Of a DNA stretch of 64,000 nt, positions 58,684 through 64,000 are shown piece after piece. The stretch is from positions 11,145,717 through 11,209,716 of the forward strand of contig NC_088305.1 of the NCBI RefSeq assembly GCF_032854445.1. The letters run 5' to 3'. The first letter of the stretch is position 1. Each line of letters starts with the position of its first letter. This DNA comes from Liolophura sinensis (taxonomy: Eukaryota > Mollusca > Polyplacophora > Chitonida > Chitonidae). A program made the position numbers and the translations under genes. Below the pieces are notes generated by a model. The model was not told the origin of the DNA. It did not search any database and saw only the letters and a list, made by a program, of their open reading frames with translations.

Positions 58684-59465
58684 AAATGTGACTTACGTAT
58701 TATATGCAGTTGATTTTATTGTAGGATTCCGACGCTGTGTAATGCTTAATAACTTCAAGTCAGTAACTGGCGGTGTGTTGACCACACTACAGTACAGAAC
58801 GTGCTGACTTAAAATCTCATCTATTTTTATCCTTTTGTCAACTGTCCTGTAGATGTTCATGCCAGCCACTAAGAAAGCTGGGTACAAGGCTCTTTGCTAT
58901 GATTGTGAAAATTATCCCCTCACTGTACATGGAGTCCATCTGGATGAACTCAGCGTGACACATTAAAATTTTGACTGACTTGAGTCCATCCTTATGTCCT
59001 AAAAAACATTGCACAGAATTCAAACTCCCACTTCCATTATGCTGGTATGTGGGAAGGTCTGCCATAGACCTGCGGAGTTTTAGTCTCTGCCCGGTTTCCT
59101 CCCACCACAGGGCTGGTCCCCGTCGTATAAGTGAAGTATTCTTGAGTACGGAATAAAATACCAATCAAATAAGTAAATCAATCCTTGCCGCTCATGAATC
59201 TTGAATACTTTGATGTTAATTCACTACCTTCGCGTATGAAATTATTAACTCACTGTCTTGTGGTTTTACATTAATCAGGAAACAGTGTGTTAGCCAGAAT
59301 TTGGCATCCTCGCTCAATGTACCCCCCCTTCCCCTTCCAGTACATCTTGGTTCAATATATAGGTGGATAATGGATAGTAGGTGAATGCACACATTACCTT
59401 TTCAAACGCTGAGTTACATTTACAGATAAACATTTCTTAAATATGTGTATGAATATCAAGACATA
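58684..59465. other. non-coding stretch with a partial SINE
   Basis: Holds the 3' part of a family-A SINE on the plus strand (about 59030-59180). I see no other supported feature. Confidence 0.4.
59030..59180 (+). mobile_element. family-A SINE, 3' half
   Basis: Contains 'atgtgggaaggtctgccata' and 'ttcttgagtacggaataaaa'. Confidence 0.8.
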
Positions 59466-59571
59466 AGCTATAAGTCTCCTGACCCAATTAGTTTTCTGTC
59501 CTATGTATAATTAACCCGACTCAGCACATCAGCAGTCTCACAAGTTCAGGCAGGTTTAGACGAAATATTAA

Positions 59572-60251
59572 ATGTTGAGATTGCTGCAAGCTAACGCTGC
59601 TAAAAGACCACACTTTACAGTAGCAGCTAGCAGCGCCATTGAGCCGCCAGACCCTACTATGCATGTTGTATATTCAACAAATACCGTAAACCCACACCGT
59701 TTAAGGGAGTCTCACACGAATCAAGTTTCAGCTAGTAAGTACTACCTGCGGTCACAGATGTTTTGGCCCTACCCAAAACATTTGCGTCCGCTGGAGATTG
59801 GAGACAACTGGCAGCTATGGACTTAAACCAACTGTGAGCATTCTCACACCAAATGAATATATACATCACAATATGCTCACAAATGACTTGCTCTGGCTCA
59901 CTAGCCGAAACTTGCTTCGTGTGAGACCCTCTTTATTTGCATTATGTTTTGCGAGAGCCCCCAACCTGTCACGTCCAAACCTGTGTAAACTTGTGAGGCT
60001 AATTTAGCTTATTAATGTTCAAATGGGGACAACAGTAAAGCAACGTGATTTACAATGATAGTTACCAAAAAATTGAGTTATGTTTTAAGGAGGTGCCATC
60101 AAAAATTCCAGATGGTTATGTAAAAACCAGGCGGGGGCTGTATCCTATGCACTTTATATTCCGTAGGTTCACAAATTATTATCATTCATTTGTGCTTTAT
60201 CTTCCAGACATCAAGAAAAACTACCACAGTACCTGGATTAGAGGCCTCTAA
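59572..60251 (+). pseudogene. broken ORF block of unknown origin, copy 2
   Basis: Duplicate of 22313-22980. Here the first frame reads on through PYPKHLRPLEIGDNWQLWT and a later frame reads KEVPSKIPDGYVKTRRGLYP. Frames are still interrupted. Confidence 0.35.
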
Positions 60252-61119
60252 TCAAGAGTGAGTATGTGAGACTGAATGTCCTGATGACATACTGTCACGG
60301 TGCAACAAGCTTTGCCCTGTGCCACCAAATTGAAATCAAGTACAGGGCGAAACAGTACCGTTTTGAAATCAATTGATATTTCAATCCCCACAGAGTGATG
60401 AAATTGACAAACCATGAGATGATTCAGTATGATTTAATGCTGTGAAATATATTAAATTCCATTTATAGACATTATGAAATAACATAATAGTGGATAAATT
60501 CAGGAAACAATGGTTTACATGGGTAAAAACATGAATATTTCATGATATGCTGGCTGCCATAGGTGAAATATTTTTGAGTACGACGTATCACTCCAATTGA
60601 ATAAATAAATTGAAAATAAAAATAAAATGGAGTGAATGTCCAAACATTTTGACCCCTGTAGCACAATATGGTGAAGACTGTGTACTTACATGACCTCAGT
60701 TTGTTTAATCTAAGTTCTGAAGTGAAGGAATATATAAAGAAACTTTTTGGAATGATGTAAGTTTTTTTTTTTTTTGCAAATGTATCAGAAATGTGAATGT
60801 TAGGATTAAACTGCTATCAATAGTAAGGAAAGAAGCCATTTTGCAGAATTATGAAGGATGAAAAAATTAGATTTTGGTTTTATTGCTTGCTTGGGTGAAA
60901 CACTGTTTGAATTGACATGACACCTCAATTAGTCCTATTATACTAACACCAGGCAAACTAGTCCTGTTTCCTTTCTCTAACCAACCAGTGTTGAGCGCCA
61001 AGCAAGGCAGCAACAAGTACCATATGTAGTCTTTTTCATATAACCCGACCCAGGTTTCATCCTGGGTGTCCTGACTATGAGGCAGACGCTCTAACCATTT
61101 GGCTCTGTTATGCCATGAG

Positions 61120-61365
61120 GCCTCTGCAGCTGAGGGGATTAGCACGGCGTAGTGACCCAGGAGCCTCCCACAAATGCAATTGCTGTGAGTTCAAGCCCAG
61201 CTCATGCTGGCTTCGTCTCCGGCCGTAACTGGGAAGGTCTGGCAGTAACTTGCAGATGGTCGTGGGTTTCCCTCGGACTCTCCCCTTTTTCCTCTCGCCA
61301 TAATACTGGCTGCCATAGTATGAGTGAAATATTCTTGAGTACAGCATAAAACACGAATCAAATGA
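61120..61365 (+). mobile_element. family-A SINE, duplicate copy
   Basis: Same element as at 23860-24100, carried by the segmental duplication. Confidence 0.85.
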
Positions 61366-61391
61366 ATAAATCTATTCTGACATGTTTTTAG

Positions 61392-61561
61392 AACGGGAAA
61401 TGTTCCGGATATCGAGCGAGCCGGCAGTTTACAGGAGTTCCTTGTTGACCTCCACGGTCAGTATGGCTCCATCGCTTCCTTCTGGATAGGACAGAAGCTG
61501 GTGGTCAGTGTAGCCAGCCCCAAACTCTTCAAGGAACAGCAGGCAGTCTTCGACAGGCCAG
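61392..61561 (+). CDS. third CYP20 copy, exon GNVPDI...FDRP
   Basis: A 170-nt exon with intact acceptor TTTTTAG and donor GTGAGA. Compared with 24123-24292 I see three base differences (CAT/CAC, GCC/GCA, AGA/AGG), all synonymous. Whether a complete third gene follows depends on sequence beyond the window. Confidence 0.75.
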
Positions 61562-62797
61562 GTGAGACATAAATGTAAAACACCATAACACAGAGAGTAA
61601 AACCAGAGCAGTAACGACAATGCCACAGGCGAAATACAACCAGGGACCCCTTTCACGAAAAATGGAAAGTCAGATTTCTTGGAACCTTTTTCGTAAAGGG
61701 GAGGAAACTCTGCAAAAATTTTGTGAAAGTGGGCCCTGTTGTCAATATCCAACAGAGTTTTATTCTAAACTGTTTGTCTAAATGCTTAAATAGTAGCAAA
61801 TTGGACGGATCCTGACATGGTGGATTAAGAAAAGTTCGCTAAATGAAGTATGCAGCGATGTTAACTGCAATGTATTAGATGTCACGGGTTTAGAATCATT
61901 CAAGCTTGAGTATTGTCATCACATTTAATATACAAACACATCAAACCAAAAGATCTATTGCAGCGCATTTCCTGGTTTTCAAGTTTTCCCTGACTGACAT
62001 TCCTCTACAAAATGACGTTGCCACTTTACAGCATGGTAGGGCTACTTGCCTATCTTTTAACTTGGCACTATTTGGGGATAGTCATAACTAGCAGCAAACT
62101 GTCATCATTTTTAGCTCACCTTACAAAATAAGGAGAGGTATAGTGAGAGCAGGGATCAGATGCTGTCAGTGGTGGACGCGGTGTCCAGTTTGGTTAAAGT
62201 TGTTGGCCAATCATAGGGTTGCAGTGGCCACCCATAGTACACAATCATCGGTAGCGGTTTGCACTTGAAAAACCAGGGAAATCTTTCACTTCATAGCTAA
62301 AAATTTTGCTTAGCTATTCGCAGGGTTGCAGTTGCCTTCCATAGTACATGGATTTCCAAAAGTACTTCAAGATTTGCATATCAAAGACCTCTGTGCTTAA
62401 ATTGTGCACTATCTCCCCAAAGCGTCTCACCATCTCGATGATATACAACCCCATAACATATGCAATCACTGCTCTGCAATCCTTACACATGTGATAAACA
62501 GTCATAGCTGTGACAGTGTAATAATTCTGGCTTTTCTTGCTGATTTAATGTTCAGATTTTATCACTATATAATTAGAGAATAATGTGTATGACAGTATCA
62601 ATAATTCTACGTTTGTTGGTTTGGAGGTCAATATTTGAATGTGTCACATGACTTGAACAGTATGCTATTTTACAAGCTACTCAATCAGGCGATCCACCAG
62701 TATTCTCCGAATGCCTTGTTTAAATAGTTGTCACCCAAACCCGCCGAAGAAGATTTCAGAAGATTAATCTACTCCTTCTAATTAGTTTTTTTTTAAC

Positions 62798-63158
62798 CAG
62801 CCCGGATAGCACAGTTGGTAGAGCGTCCGCTTCAGGACTGGTAGATCCAGGATCAATCCTTGATCGAGTCACACCTAAGACTTTAAAAGAGGGAGTTGTA
62901 ACTTCCTCACTTGGCGTTCAGCATGAAGGGGATAGTGCAATGACTGGTTGACCCGTATCAGTATAATGGCTCGAGCGGGGCGGCTTACTTGCCTTCGGTA
63001 AGTCGTCTCAGTGAAGCAGCACTAAATAAAAGAGCGGTGGAAATCCGTCTTGCAACAAAGAGGCACATTACATGTACATGCACCCTAAGGATTCCTTCGT
63101 CGTCATATGACTGAAAAATTGTTGAGTATGACGTTAAACCCCAAGCACTCACTCACTC
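62798..63158 (+). mobile_element. family-B SINE, duplicate copy
   Basis: Same element as at 25532-25890, carried by the segmental duplication, with a few substitutions and a slightly longer (ctca)n end. Confidence 0.88.
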
Positions 63159-63378
63159 TAATTAGTTTTCTGTATTTTGAAAAGTTACATATATGTATAT
63201 TCAAATCGAATAACAGTAGGTTTTATTTACATAATCAACATTTTAAATATAAAAAATATTGTTGGCCTAAAATCTATTTTGTCTTTGGCAATTTCCGTAA
63301 AATCAGTGTACAAAATTACGAGATGTTACTGCTTTTCATGTAACGGAGCTAATAAGACTGTTAGTTATTGTTTTTCAG

Positions 63379-63524
63379 TGGAGCTAATGAGATTGTTTCG
63401 GCCCCTGTTTGGATCAAGTAGTATCCCCTTCACAAACAAGGCAGATGGCCGAACACGACGGACCAAGTACGACAAAGTCTTTACAAGAAGCGCCTTCAAG
63501 AACAGCTATGCCATTTTCCACAAG
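63379..63524 (+). CDS. third CYP20 copy, exon VELMRLFRPL...FHK
   Basis: A 146-nt exon identical to 26108-26253, with both splice sites intact. Together with the previous exon it gives 316 coding bases without a replacement change. Confidence 0.75.
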
Positions 63525-64000
63525 GTATTGGGCATTTTTTTATGTCTACTGGCAATGTTTTAACGTAAAAAGTTTATCTTTCAGTTTTTTTTTGTTTTTT
63601 TTTTTGTGGTCTGCGAGATGCGACCTCAATCCTGTCCTGTTTACAGTCCCATATGTAGCGCATGTCAGACAAGGAAATGTTCTTGTCAGTAACTTGTCAA
63701 AGGTCGATGGTTTAAACCTGGTCTTCTAGGTTGCTTCACATGTAAAACTGACTACCTATGTGTGTATGAAGTAAATTCTTAAACAATCAAGTGAATAAGG
63801 AAGTATGTGTTGAGGAGATAAGACATTGATTCTAGGATGTCTGTAAAGATATTCATACGCAGTATTAAAATCTTTTGCTCTTTGTGTGTGTGTTTTCTTT
63901 CCTTTTTTTTTTTTTTTTAAACATTTTATTAGTATTTGTTACGGGTACTTCTTAAAATTTGAATTTTTCTTTTTTCCTGGGAAGTATGTGAAAAAATTTT

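Larger units (their letters stand above)
59466..64000 (+). repeat. segmental duplicate of 22207-26730 (direct repeat), runs off the window
   Basis: Colinear and near-identical to 22207-26730, offset about 37,260 bp. It shares two CYP20 exons, a family-A SINE, a family-B SINE, T-runs and a broken ORF block. Small indels exist, for example a 12-bp difference around 59780 versus 22520. The left breakpoint is at 'agctataagtctcctgaccc' in both. CYP20A1 exon 1 (21147) is not included. Confidence 0.93.

Overview
This is animal nuclear DNA: AT-rich, intron-rich and very rich in repeats. tRNA-derived SINE copies whose 3' ends read 'gagtacggcgtaaaacacc' and frequent 'acatgtacatg'-like words suggest a marine lophotrochozoan, probably a mollusc. 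That is an inference from repeat style, not from a search.

Four or five genes can be read by hand-splicing. (1) Minus strand, 17660 to beyond position 1: the nuclear-pore WD40 protein Aladin (AAAS). I place 13 complete coding exons plus the start of a 14th that runs off the left edge, and a probable 5' UTR exon near 18.5 kb. (2) Plus strand, 21147-31829: a CYP20A1-type cytochrome P450, complete except for one small linker exon I could not place. (3) Minus strand, about 57996-36870: a second, diverged CYP20-type P450 with the same intron positions and phases, convergent with the first. (4) Plus strand, 58474: a first exon coding a signal peptide and a Thr/Ser-rich segment, head-to-head with the probable first exon of gene 3. 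(5) Plus strand, 59466-64000: a direct duplicate of 22207-26730 carrying two CYP20 exons. It is the start of a third copy, which may continue beyond the window.

The rest is mostly repeats. I count roughly a dozen minisatellite arrays with periods of 17, 19, 22, 30, 31, 32, 41, 42, 46, 52, 51/55, 63 and 86 bp, totalling about 14 kb. Most intronic arrays lie within about 70 bp of an exon edge. In four cases the repeat unit contains the exon edge itself, splice site included: AAAS exon 10 donor, AAAS exon 12 acceptor, and one acceptor and one donor of the second CYP20 gene. In AAAS exon 10 the 42-bp (14-codon) unit keeps the exon's reading frame open for about 27 units, so a shifted donor would add 14-residue repeats to the propeller. 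I regard this splice-site-capturing minisatellite pattern as the most unusual thing in the window.

Two tRNA-derived SINE families are scattered throughout. They have different heads but similar 3' tails.
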